From an uncultured Prevotella sp. (lineage in GTDB: Bacteria; Bacteroidota; Bacteroidia; Bacteroidales; Bacteroidaceae), in contig URSZ01000069.1 in NCBI GenBank assembly GCA_900550635.1, positions 1 through 11,887 on the forward strand: a stretch of DNA of 11,887 nt, in the 5' to 3' direction. This document shows, one piece after another, positions 1 through 6,236 of the stretch. The notes under the pieces are model-generated. The model was not told where the DNA came from. It did no database searches and was given only the letters and a program-made list of their open reading frames with translations. The number at the start of each line of letters is the position of its first letter. Within the stretch, counting starts at the first letter, position 1. The translations under genes were made by a program, and so were the position numbers.

Positions 1-299
1 CGATAGTAAACGTTTCGGACAGCGCCGTAGGGTTAGGAAATCTTTCGTCGTGGGAAAACGTGATGTACAGGGTATATTACTTCGACGGAAGCAAATGGGT
101 TGAGACCGGCTACAAGACAAAGGGAAAAGAAGCGGGGAGCAACTTGGCATATTTAACCGGTATAGCCATACCGAAAGGTCGCAGCCTTATGTTTTCGGTG
201 CCGTTGCAAAGTGTGCCCTCAAATCAAACTGTGAAAACTCGGTACAAGGTAATGTTCAAGGCCGACGGTAAGGAATATTCATTCGGCTTTGAAGTGTAG
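1..299 (+). CDS. C-terminal part of an unrecognised protein (5' truncated by window edge)
   Basis: The reading frame is open from the first full codon at position 3 to a TAG stop at 297-299, so at least 98 C-terminal residues are visible. The GTG and ATG at 60-65 are in frame but need not be the start, because the frame stays open upstream to the edge. The visible segment is rich in aromatic residues and in alternating polar and hydrophobic residues (for example YRVYYFDGSKWVETGY, and KVMFKADGKEYSFGFEV at the end). This suggests a beta-rich domain, perhaps from a secreted or envelope protein. I see no catalytic motif and do not recognise the family. The gene converges on the ampG-like operon. 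A short 6-bp hairpin directly follows the stop. Confidence 0.6.
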   Translation, partial: IVNVSDSAVGLGNLSSWENVMYRVYYFDGSKWVETGYKTKGKEAGSNLAYLTGIAIPKGRSLMFSVPLQSVPSNQTVKTRYKVMFKADGKEYSFGFEV

Positions 300-314
300 A
301 AGCCGCGCCGGCTT
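300..314 (+). terminator. Short GC-rich hairpin just after the first gene (weak terminator candidate)
   Basis: The arms AAGCCG and CGGCTT are perfect complements around a CGC loop and begin one base after the TAG stop. No run of T follows, so it is not a canonical intrinsic terminator. It may only protect the mRNA 3' end. Confidence 0.25.
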
Positions 315-448
315 AATACAATAAGGTTTCCCCCGGTTTTGCGACTTTGTTTAGGGTGTTGCGCCGCATTATTTGCCAGGACACAAGGGTTGGTCGGCTT
401 TTGTCTGCATTTTCCGGCACGGTTTTCAAGCGGTTTCAGAAGGCGCAA

Positions 449-519
449 AAAATATGTCCGACATATTTTGAATTATGTCAGACATATTTTAAAATATCTC
501 TGAGATATTTTTTCTTTTC
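449..519. terminator. Possible bidirectional terminator formed by array A
   Basis: On the plus strand the perfect palindrome of unit 3 (491-511) runs into a T-rich tract ending near 519. On the minus strand the perfect palindrome of unit 1 runs into a run of T (complement of the A run at 446-452). Transcripts arriving from the first gene (+) or from the ampG operon (-) would therefore each meet an A/T-rich hairpin followed by U residues. The stems are AT-rich with very tight loops. Related arrays B and C lie between divergent genes, so termination cannot be the family's only role. Confidence 0.35.
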
Positions 520-532
520 TCAGAATGGTATT
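449..532. repeat. Palindromic array A: three 21-bp units plus one degenerate unit
   Basis: Three contiguous 21-bp units occupy 449-469, 470-490 and 491-511, with dyad centres at 459, 480 and 501. Unit 1 is a perfect palindrome: the 10-nt arms AAAATATGTC and GACATATTTT flank a single central base. Unit 2 has the core TATGTC-a-GACATA. Unit 3 is again perfect, with arms AAAATATCTC and GAGATATTTT. A fourth, weak unit (512-532, centre 522, core CTC-a-GAa) keeps the same 21-bp register. The three main units match array B at 58 of 63 positions by hand count, in the same order and orientation. Confidence 0.9.
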
Positions 533-647
533 TAAAAAACTGTGTTTCAGTTTTCAATTTTCAGCACCCGAAACAGACATGTTTCCGGCAATTTTCCGTG
601 CCATAAGTTTCACTGTCTATTATGAGGCTACGGCTTTTTAGCTTGTT

Positions 648-1943
648 TTATTCGTTGGCCGGAGTCTTTTTGCCGAATTCAGGGTCTATCTTCACGAAGT
701 ACGATACTATGGCCGTAATAGCGCAAAGTATGCTTACGAGTATGAAGAAGTATGTGTAGCCAATTGTTTCCTGCAGCCAGCCGGCAACCATTCCGGGCAA
801 CATCATGCCGAGCGCCATGAATGCCGTGCAAATGGCGTAGTGGGCCGTCTTGCTGTTGCCGCGCGAATAATATATAAGGAACAGCATGTATGCGGTGAAT
901 CCGAATCCATAGCCCAACTGTTCCAGGAAAATCAGTACGTTTACAATTAGCAGGCTTTCCGGCTGTGCCATGCTCATGTACACGTACACGAGGTCGGGTA
1001 TCGAAATGCTGCACACCATTGGCCAGAGCCAGCGCTTCAATCCGCCACGCGAGGCGGCTATTCCCCCGAGAATGCCGCCTATGGTCAAGCCTATCACACC
1101 TACTGTGCCCTGGGTGAAGCCGAGTTCGGCGGTAGACAGCCCGAGCCCGCCAACAGAGCGTTTGTCGATAAGGAACAGCGGGCATATTTTTACAAGCAAT
1201 GCTTCGGGCAGGCGGTAAAGCAGCATGAACGCAATCGATATGACGGCATAGGGTTTGCGGAAGAAGGTAATGAAAGTGTTTAGGAAATCTCTGCCCACAT
1301 CGGCAACTTTAGTGCCGGCCGGGCGGTCGGACGTGGGGCGGGGAAGTATGAACTTATGATACAGGAACAGGGCGATGAACAGGCCAGCCACGGCGTAGAA
1401 TGTAAGACTCCAGGCGTATGCCACCTTGCGCGTGTAAAGTTCCAGGAATCCGGCAACGGCTATAAGCAATCCTTGTCCGAAAATAGTGGCAATCCGGTAG
1501 AACGTTGAGCGTATGCCCACGAAAAGTGCCTGGTCGTGAGTGTCGAGCCCGAGCATGTAGAACCCGTCGGCTGCAATGTCGTGCGTGGCGCTGCTGAATG
1601 CTATAAGCCAAAAGAATGCTAATGTTGCCTGTATCGTGGGACTTGTGTTCAGTGTGAACGCTATACCGGCAAGAGCCGCGCCTATCAGTAATTGCATTGC
1701 CCATATCCACCAGCGTTTGGTCTTAATCAAATCGACAAGCGGGCTCCAGAATGGCTTTATCACCCATGGCAGATAGAGCCAACTGGTATATAGTGCCGCG
1801 TCGGTGTTGGAAACTCCGAGACGTTTGTACATTACTACGGCTATTGTCATGACTATGACATAAGGAATGCCTTCGGCAAAATATAATGACGGAATCCATG
1901 CCCATGGCGATACCCGCTTAGGGCTTCTTGTTGCTTTAATCAT
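648..1943 (-). CDS. AmpG-like major facilitator permease
   Basis: This 431-residue, strongly hydrophobic protein has about 12 predicted membrane segments and belongs to the MFS branch annotated as AmpG in Bacteroidetes. It starts with a short basic, cytoplasmic N-terminus, then SPWAWIPSLYFAEGIPYVIV, and the family-like stretch WLYLPWVIKPFWSPLVD at about residues 55-71. A polar loop at about 195-230 probably separates the two six-helix halves. Characterised AmpG proteins import anhydro-muropeptides by proton coupling. E. coli AmpG is longer (491 residues), so the exact substrate here is inferred. The start ATG overlaps the stop of the upstream SpoIID-like gene by 8 bp, which suggests translational coupling as the last gene of the operon. 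No clear terminator follows immediately. Confidence 0.8.
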   Translation of the reverse strand: MIKATRSPKRVSPWAWIPSLYFAEGIPYVIVMTIAVVMYKRLGVSNTDAALYTSWLYLPWVIKPFWSPLVDLIKTKRWWIWAMQLLIGAALAGIAFTLNTSPTIQATLAFFWLIAFSSATHDIAADGFYMLGLDTHDQALFVGIRSTFYRIATIFGQGLLIAVAGFLELYTRKVAYAWSLTFYAVAGLFIALFLYHKFILPRPTSDRPAGTKVADVGRDFLNTFITFFRKPYAVISIAFMLLYRLPEALLVKICPLFLIDKRSVGGLGLSTAELGFTQGTVGVIGLTIGGILGGIAASRGGLKRWLWPMVCSISIPDLVYVYMSMAQPESLLIVNVLIFLEQLGYGFGFTAYMLFLIYYSRGNSKTAHYAICTAFMALGMMLPGMVAGWLQETIGYTYFFILVSILCAITAIVSYFVKIDPEFGKKTPANE

Positions 1944-3294
1944 AAAGTTTGGTTATTTCGGAGTTTTTATAGTAGTGTTTCAATATGGTTTTGTAGTCGT
2001 AATTCTTTGCCGCCATAACGGCCGCTCCAATCTGGCACATGCCAACGCCGTGTCCCCAGCCGGCGCCGGTGATTTTGAAGCGTGCGGGAATGCCTTCGTC
2101 GGATATTTCAAGAGGCGTAACTGTAAAGGCGGAGCTCATAAGGTGAGTAGGGGATAGTGCGCGGCGTATTTCGAGTTCTTTGCCGATTGTAACGCAACGT
2201 CTTGTTCCGCATATGTGCAATGTTATAAGACGTCCGCTTGCGCCCCTTTTGCCAGGGGTAATACTTTTTATTTTGCCGAAGTCGGTGTTCAGTTTGCGTG
2301 ATATCAATGTTGCAAGTTCGTCTTGTGTGTAAACAACTTCCCAGCGGTAGAAGTCTTTGGTCTCGAAGTCGTAATCGTTAAGCACTTGCGACAGGATATC
2401 TTTGTCGTGCGTGTTGCAGAATGATTCAGGCGACGAACTTATCCATTTTTCTGCTTCTTTTTCATCGGCGAGGTTCGGGAACAGGCAGCCGTTCATGCTG
2501 TCGGGGCAGTCGCGAACAGGGGACAGGTATTCCTCGTCGTGTTCGTCCCAGCACGACGAGAATCTTTCGGATACTCCGCCGCAGCACTTTGAAAAGCGTG
2601 CGTCGCACACAGCACCGTTATGCGTTAGGACTTCACCGCACGTGGATAGTACTGCCTCGCGCACAGTTTGTGACTGCGCCCGCGTTATGCCCTCGTATCT
2701 TTGGCAATGGTCGTCGGCGCAAACGTCGAAGTTCGTGTGAGCGTCGTTTTCATACCATTTTATGATTTGTTCGTGGTTTGAATCCTGCGACGCACCGTGC
2801 GCGTGGTTTGCTGAGCCCATTGGTTTGCCGTTTATGCGTGATAAAAGTATTCTTACAAGCCAGCTTCTTGATACTACAGCCTGTGAACGAAGATATTCCA
2901 GCGAAGAAGTCGCGCTCATCTCGCTTGAAATCACGCTTACAAGGTAGTCTTCGATGTTTATATGGTTTATGGCCGTAAGTTCATCGCCTTCAGGAATGAT
3001 TTTCAGAGTGCCGCAAAATGTTTCCTGCTCCTTGCGCTCCCAATGGAACTGCTTTCCTATGGTAACGTCTTTGAGCGTGAATGTTGCTTCCTTGTCCATG
3101 GGAACAAGCTCTATTGTGTTTGCTGTTTTGCCATGCCAAAGAATCTTTCCTTCGTGTGCGGTTGCTGTCTGCTCCCCTGTAAATGGTTCGTTGCCGTCCG
3201 AGAAAGTTCCGTTAAGGCTGAAAGAAATCCTCTTGTCGCTCATAATCCCGACGTTTACGTAGCGCGGGACTTTTATGTCGCAGGTGTTGCGCAT
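1936..3294 (-). CDS. SpoIID/LytB-domain protein, probably cytoplasmic
   Basis: The protein has 452 residues. The SpoIID core is visible as INIEDYLVSVISSEM at about 112-126, followed by RSQAVVSRSW at about 136-145; E125 aligns with the family's catalytic glutamate. Near the C-terminus GWGHGVGMCQIG (412-423) is the conserved closing motif. Known SpoIID proteins are lytic transglycosylases that cut glycan strands lacking stem peptides. A cluster H186, C192, H196, C197 resembles a Cys/His metal site. No signal peptide or membrane segment is seen at the N-terminus (MRNTCDIKVPRYVNVGIMSD), and there are 15 cysteines, which fits a reducing cytoplasm. A later Met18 start would not add a signal sequence. 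The gene begins 4 bp after the GT2-DUF4922 stop and overlaps the permease start. Confidence 0.82.
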   Translation of the reverse strand: MRNTCDIKVPRYVNVGIMSDKRISFSLNGTFSDGNEPFTGEQTATAHEGKILWHGKTANTIELVPMDKEATFTLKDVTIGKQFHWERKEQETFCGTLKIIPEGDELTAINHINIEDYLVSVISSEMSATSSLEYLRSQAVVSRSWLVRILLSRINGKPMGSANHAHGASQDSNHEQIIKWYENDAHTNFDVCADDHCQRYEGITRAQSQTVREAVLSTCGEVLTHNGAVCDARFSKCCGGVSERFSSCWDEHDEEYLSPVRDCPDSMNGCLFPNLADEKEAEKWISSSPESFCNTHDKDILSQVLNDYDFETKDFYRWEVVYTQDELATLISRKLNTDFGKIKSITPGKRGASGRLITLHICGTRRCVTIGKELEIRRALSPTHLMSSAFTVTPLEISDEGIPARFKITGAGWGHGVGMCQIGAAVMAAKNYDYKTILKHYYKNSEITKLYD

Positions 3295-3298
3295 TTTG

Positions 3299-5761
3299 TC
3301 AGTGGATAATGATTTTACTTAGTTGCTGTGCGATTTCTTCAAACTCCTGTTCCGAAACAGTTACTTCCTTTAATATGGAAATTGCTTTTTCGGGCGTTAA
3401 TTTGTCAAAATCCTCCTTTCGCGGGGTTATCAAAAGGCCGCACATATCCACAGCGCCCGGGCTTACGAGCAGTTGTTCTTCGCCTTGTGCGAAATAGCAT
3501 TCCGGTCTCAATTTCTTACGCAGGAATATTACGGAAGTTATTTTGCCGTTGTCGTTCCATGCAATCACGTTCAATGGAAATTCCGCACTGCCTTTTACAT
3601 TCTTGAGAATAAGAGACAAAAGTTGAAACAATCCCTTGTTAATGGCACCGGACTCTGAAATTATCGCAAGTGCCGGGCAGGCATAGTTCGTTATTCCGTA
3701 GATACTGCCGCTTTTGCCGTGATATTTGCAGTTGTATATCTCTTTCAGTTTCCGGGAATATGTGTCCCAGTTCTTTTCGATAGGCATTACGCCGCGCAGG
3801 CCGGCCTGGAAATGCAAATGGTCTGGCGCGGAGGCGCCCGAAGTCGGGCCGTTGTAGAATACAGTAAAGTCTTTCAGCGCCTTTGCCAAGTCGACAAGTG
3901 TGTCGTAATGCCCTGCGATGGATTGAGGTTTGTGGAAGCGTGAGGCTATTACGAGGTGGCAGGGCAGTATTGGGAACGGGTTTACGAGTATGTTGTAAGT
4001 TCCGTAAACCGGCAGGCTGATTTGTTGGGCAGGTCTGTTCTTCTCGCAAAGGAAACAAGGACGTTTGCTAATGGAGCGTTTGTCAACTTTTGCGCCCGTC
4101 GATACAATTCGCGCGGGATTGAATTGCGCTGCAATGTAAGTGTTGCCAAATGGCAGCTCTTTCGTTTCAACGTCGTTAAGTTTCTCGAACCGTTCGGCCA
4201 CTTCTTTCCATTTGCCGAGTTGTTTGTTGAAGAAATTTATTGTTCCGCGCTGTGTGGCACGGTGCTGCCACGCTCGGTTGAGCTTTTGGCGTTGTAATAT
4301 CTCGTTTGCGCGCAAGCTGTTTTTGTAGGCGTTGTTCTTGTTTATTTTTTCCTGTGATAAAGCCGCGTCGGAGTTGCCTTCCCAGCGGCGGCACAGATAG
4401 ACAACATCGAATATGCGCGCGATGTAGTATTCGCGTGAAAATACAAGCCCGAGTGCGTAATCTTCGCCGTAAGAAGTGTTTGGCACACCCATTTTTCTCA
4501 GCAGCGGCGTGTAGAATGCGCGCGGCGCGCCAAGGCCGTTTATGCGAAGCGCGTTGTTGCGCCCGTTTTCTGGGGTCCATTCCTTGTGGTCTATCACGCC
4601 CGGCGGAAGGGTTTCCAGCTTGAAGTTCACCATGCGGTAGCTACCTATAACCATAGCCGCATTTGTGCGACGGAACTTGTTCACTATCAGTTGCAGTGTG
4701 TTTTCGTCGGCATACAGGTCGTCGCTGTCGAGCTGCACGGCAAAGCGTCCGCATTTCTTGCTTTTTGCGGCCAGTTCCCAGCACCCTCCTATGCCGAGGT
4801 CAGTGCGCCGTGGTATGATGTGCACAAGGCGTTTGTCTTTTTTCAGGCTATTGAGTATCTCTGTTGTGCCGTCGGTGGAGTGGTTGTCTACAACAATGAC
4901 GTTGAACGGAAAGTTCGTCTTTTGCGAAAGCGCGCTTTCCACGGCGTCCTTCACCGTGCGTGCGCGGTTGCGCACAGGTATTATCACCGAGGCCTCCGTG
5001 TCGAACTCCTCTTTTGAGAAATCCACGCGCTTTTCCTCGTAAGGGGGAATGAAAGCGTTTATCTTTATAAGGTATTGCGAGAATGCGTATTCCATTTCCA
5101 TCTGGCGCCTACGGTTGCGTGGGTCTACGTAGTCGAACTGCTTTTGCCCGCTCAGCCTTAGGTCGGTTTCTATTTCTTCATACAGGTATTCGTTTATGTG
5201 CACAATGGGTGCGCTAATGCTTGCCCACAGCCTGAAATAGTAGAATCCGGCATAGCGGTATTGTTCCTTGGCGGGTGAAGCCAAATATTCTCCCAATGCT
5301 TTTGTACTAATTAATAACAACGAGCCGAAATCGAAGTCGTCTGTCACACTGCCCGAAGTGTAGTCTATGAGCGGGTGCTCCTCTGTGGCTCCGTTTTTCA
5401 CGTCGTAATGGTCGGCATATACTATAGCGGCTTTTGTGCGTTCGGCAGTTTCTATAAGTTTTGTCAGGGCATTCGAAGCAAGTTTTAACGATGACGCTTT
5501 CTTGAACCACAGTATATAAGGTGTGGAGGTATGTTTGTACATTTTTTCCAAGGTCTCTGTAGACTCAGGGGCTTTGGTGGTGATGATGTGTTTTTTCTCA
5601 GGTTCGCGGCTGTTTAATTGGTCGGCTGTGTTGCTCTCGTTTTTTGTTTTTATTAGGTATACGGGTTTGTTATAGCCGTTTGCTTGCAATTCAGCTGCGG
5701 TTTGCGCAGCGGTTTCAGGTGCGGACGAAAGTATGTAGCACCTTATCTTCTCGTCAATCAT
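3299..5761 (-). CDS. GT2 glycosyltransferase fused to a GalT/HIT-like DUF4922 domain
   Basis: This 820-residue protein has three regions. Residues 1-250 resemble a degenerate GT-A-like domain (for example AAIVYADHYD at 111-120). Residues about 255-470 are a classical GT2 domain: SVIIPVRNR (258-266), VVDNHSTDGT (290-299), a DxD-type LDSDD (344-348), GEDYALGL (432-439) and CRRWEGNSDA (457-466). Residues about 510-820 match DUF4922, with CFLC (569-572), NPFPILPCHLVI (594-605) and the HxHxQ motif HLHFQ (648-652). The last is the signature of the GalT/Ap4A-phosphorylase branch of the HIT superfamily, where the second histidine carries the nucleotide. No signal peptide or membrane segment is seen. 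It is the first gene of the operon with the SpoIID-like and AmpG-like genes. The sugar, the acceptor and the activity of each domain are unknown. Confidence 0.85.
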   Translation of the reverse strand: MIDEKIRCYILSSAPETAAQTAAELQANGYNKPVYLIKTKNESNTADQLNSREPEKKHIITTKAPESTETLEKMYKHTSTPYILWFKKASSLKLASNALTKLIETAERTKAAIVYADHYDVKNGATEEHPLIDYTSGSVTDDFDFGSLLLISTKALGEYLASPAKEQYRYAGFYYFRLWASISAPIVHINEYLYEEIETDLRLSGQKQFDYVDPRNRRRQMEMEYAFSQYLIKINAFIPPYEEKRVDFSKEEFDTEASVIIPVRNRARTVKDAVESALSQKTNFPFNVIVVDNHSTDGTTEILNSLKKDKRLVHIIPRRTDLGIGGCWELAAKSKKCGRFAVQLDSDDLYADENTLQLIVNKFRRTNAAMVIGSYRMVNFKLETLPPGVIDHKEWTPENGRNNALRINGLGAPRAFYTPLLRKMGVPNTSYGEDYALGLVFSREYYIARIFDVVYLCRRWEGNSDAALSQEKINKNNAYKNSLRANEILQRQKLNRAWQHRATQRGTINFFNKQLGKWKEVAERFEKLNDVETKELPFGNTYIAAQFNPARIVSTGAKVDKRSISKRPCFLCEKNRPAQQISLPVYGTYNILVNPFPILPCHLVIASRFHKPQSIAGHYDTLVDLAKALKDFTVFYNGPTSGASAPDHLHFQAGLRGVMPIEKNWDTYSRKLKEIYNCKYHGKSGSIYGITNYACPALAIISESGAINKGLFQLLSLILKNVKGSAEFPLNVIAWNDNGKITSVIFLRKKLRPECYFAQGEEQLLVSPGAVDMCGLLITPRKEDFDKLTPEKAISILKEVTVSEQEFEEIAQQLSKIIIH

Positions 5762-5801
5762 ATTTTATATCAATGTGCAAGGTTAAATTGTTTTCTTGAA
5801 A

Positions 5802-5809
5802 CAAAAATA
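5802..5809 (-). promoter_or_regulatory. Candidate -7 element for the GT2-SpoIID-AmpG operon
   Basis: Read on the minus strand, TATTTTTG fits the Bacteroidetes -7 consensus TAnnTTTG and lies about 40 bp upstream of the GT2-DUF4922 ATG. I find no clear TTTG at the expected -33 distance. A second, weaker box (TAACCTTG, 5778-5785) is closer to the start. Confidence 0.35.
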
Positions 5810-6001
5810 ATGTTTTCGGTTGAAATGGCCTAATGCAAGCATACATGTATGTCCCGCTTTTGTCTAATATTGCTTTTTCTTTTTAGACGGTATTATGTAT
5901 AGAGGTAGTAAGTCGCTTTTTATCTTAGTGCGGTTCTTGTGTCGGGTGTCGTTTTTGAATATACGGAATCTAAATTATGCTCAGCCTTTTTTGTGCTGTA
6001 A

Positions 6002-6064
6002 AAAATATGTCTGACATATTTTGAAATAGGTCAGACATATTTTAAAATATCTCAGAGATAATTT
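6002..6064. repeat. Palindromic array B: three 21-bp units
   Basis: Units lie at 6002-6022, 6023-6043 and 6044-6064, with dyad centres at 6012, 6033 and 6054, exactly 21 bp apart. Unit 1 is a perfect palindrome with the same 10-nt arms as unit 1 of array A; only the central base differs (T instead of C). Unit 2 has the core GGTC-a-GACATA. Unit 3 has TATCTC-a-GAGATA. The order GTC-type, GTC-type, CTC-type and the orientation are those of array A. It lies about 110 bp upstream of the -33 element of the oxidoreductase promoter and about 240 bp upstream of the GT2 start. Confidence 0.9.
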
Positions 6065-6174
6065 TTATTTGCTTTTAGGCAGGCGAAACGTTAAGATATA
6101 TAGGGCGGAATAATTACCGGACAAATGAAGAGTAAAATCGTGTCTCGATAAAAATCTCTTATTGACTGTACAAT

Positions 6175-6206
6175 TTTGGCATTTTGCAGAATAATCAATA
6201 ACTTTG
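6175..6206 (+). promoter_or_regulatory. Bacteroidetes-type promoter of the oxidoreductase-thiE-thiC operon
   Basis: TTTG at 6175-6178, a 20-bp spacer, then TAACTTTG at 6199-6206 match the -33/-7 consensus of the Bacteroidetes primary sigma factor. Transcription should start about 7 bp later, leaving a leader of about 25 nt before the ATG at 6237. Confidence 0.75.
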
Positions 6207-6236
6207 CAAATAATAAGTAAGAAACTGTGCGCAAAA

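Larger units (their letters stand above)
300..647. other. Convergent intergenic spacer of 348 bp containing palindromic array A
   Basis: The spacer lies between the stop of the first gene and the stop of the ampG-like gene. I see no credible gene in it; the short frames here lack recognisable protein features and cross the palindromic array. It holds the GC-rich hairpin at 300-314, array A at 449-532, and a small inverted repeat at 570-585 (arms GAAACA and TGTTTC, 4-nt loop). Nothing else was recognised. Confidence 0.6.
5762..6236. other. Divergent intergenic spacer of 475 bp with array B and two promoters
   Basis: The spacer separates the minus-strand GT2 operon from the plus-strand oxidoreductase operon. 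I see no credible gene. It contains a candidate promoter for the GT2 operon near 5802-5809, a perfect 12-bp palindrome CATACATGTATG at 5840-5851, array B at 6002-6064, and a good promoter for the oxidoreductase operon at 6175-6206. The leader after that promoter is only about 25 nt, so it cannot hold a riboswitch. Confidence 0.6.

Noticed and set aside
449..532. CRISPR-like array because of regular repeats
   Set aside because: The 21-bp units are contiguous with no variable spacers, each unit is itself palindromic, and no cas gene is present.
5840..5851. Perfect 12-bp palindrome CATACATGTATG in the divergent spacer
   Set aside because: It is a single copy, unrelated to the 21-bp units and not placed at a clear promoter; a regulator site cannot be supported.
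6204..6236. Upstream TTG start of the oxidoreductase, adding 11 residues
   Set aside because: The TTG lies within the promoter -7 box (6199-6206), so it would not be transcribed; ATG 6237 begins the conserved domain well.
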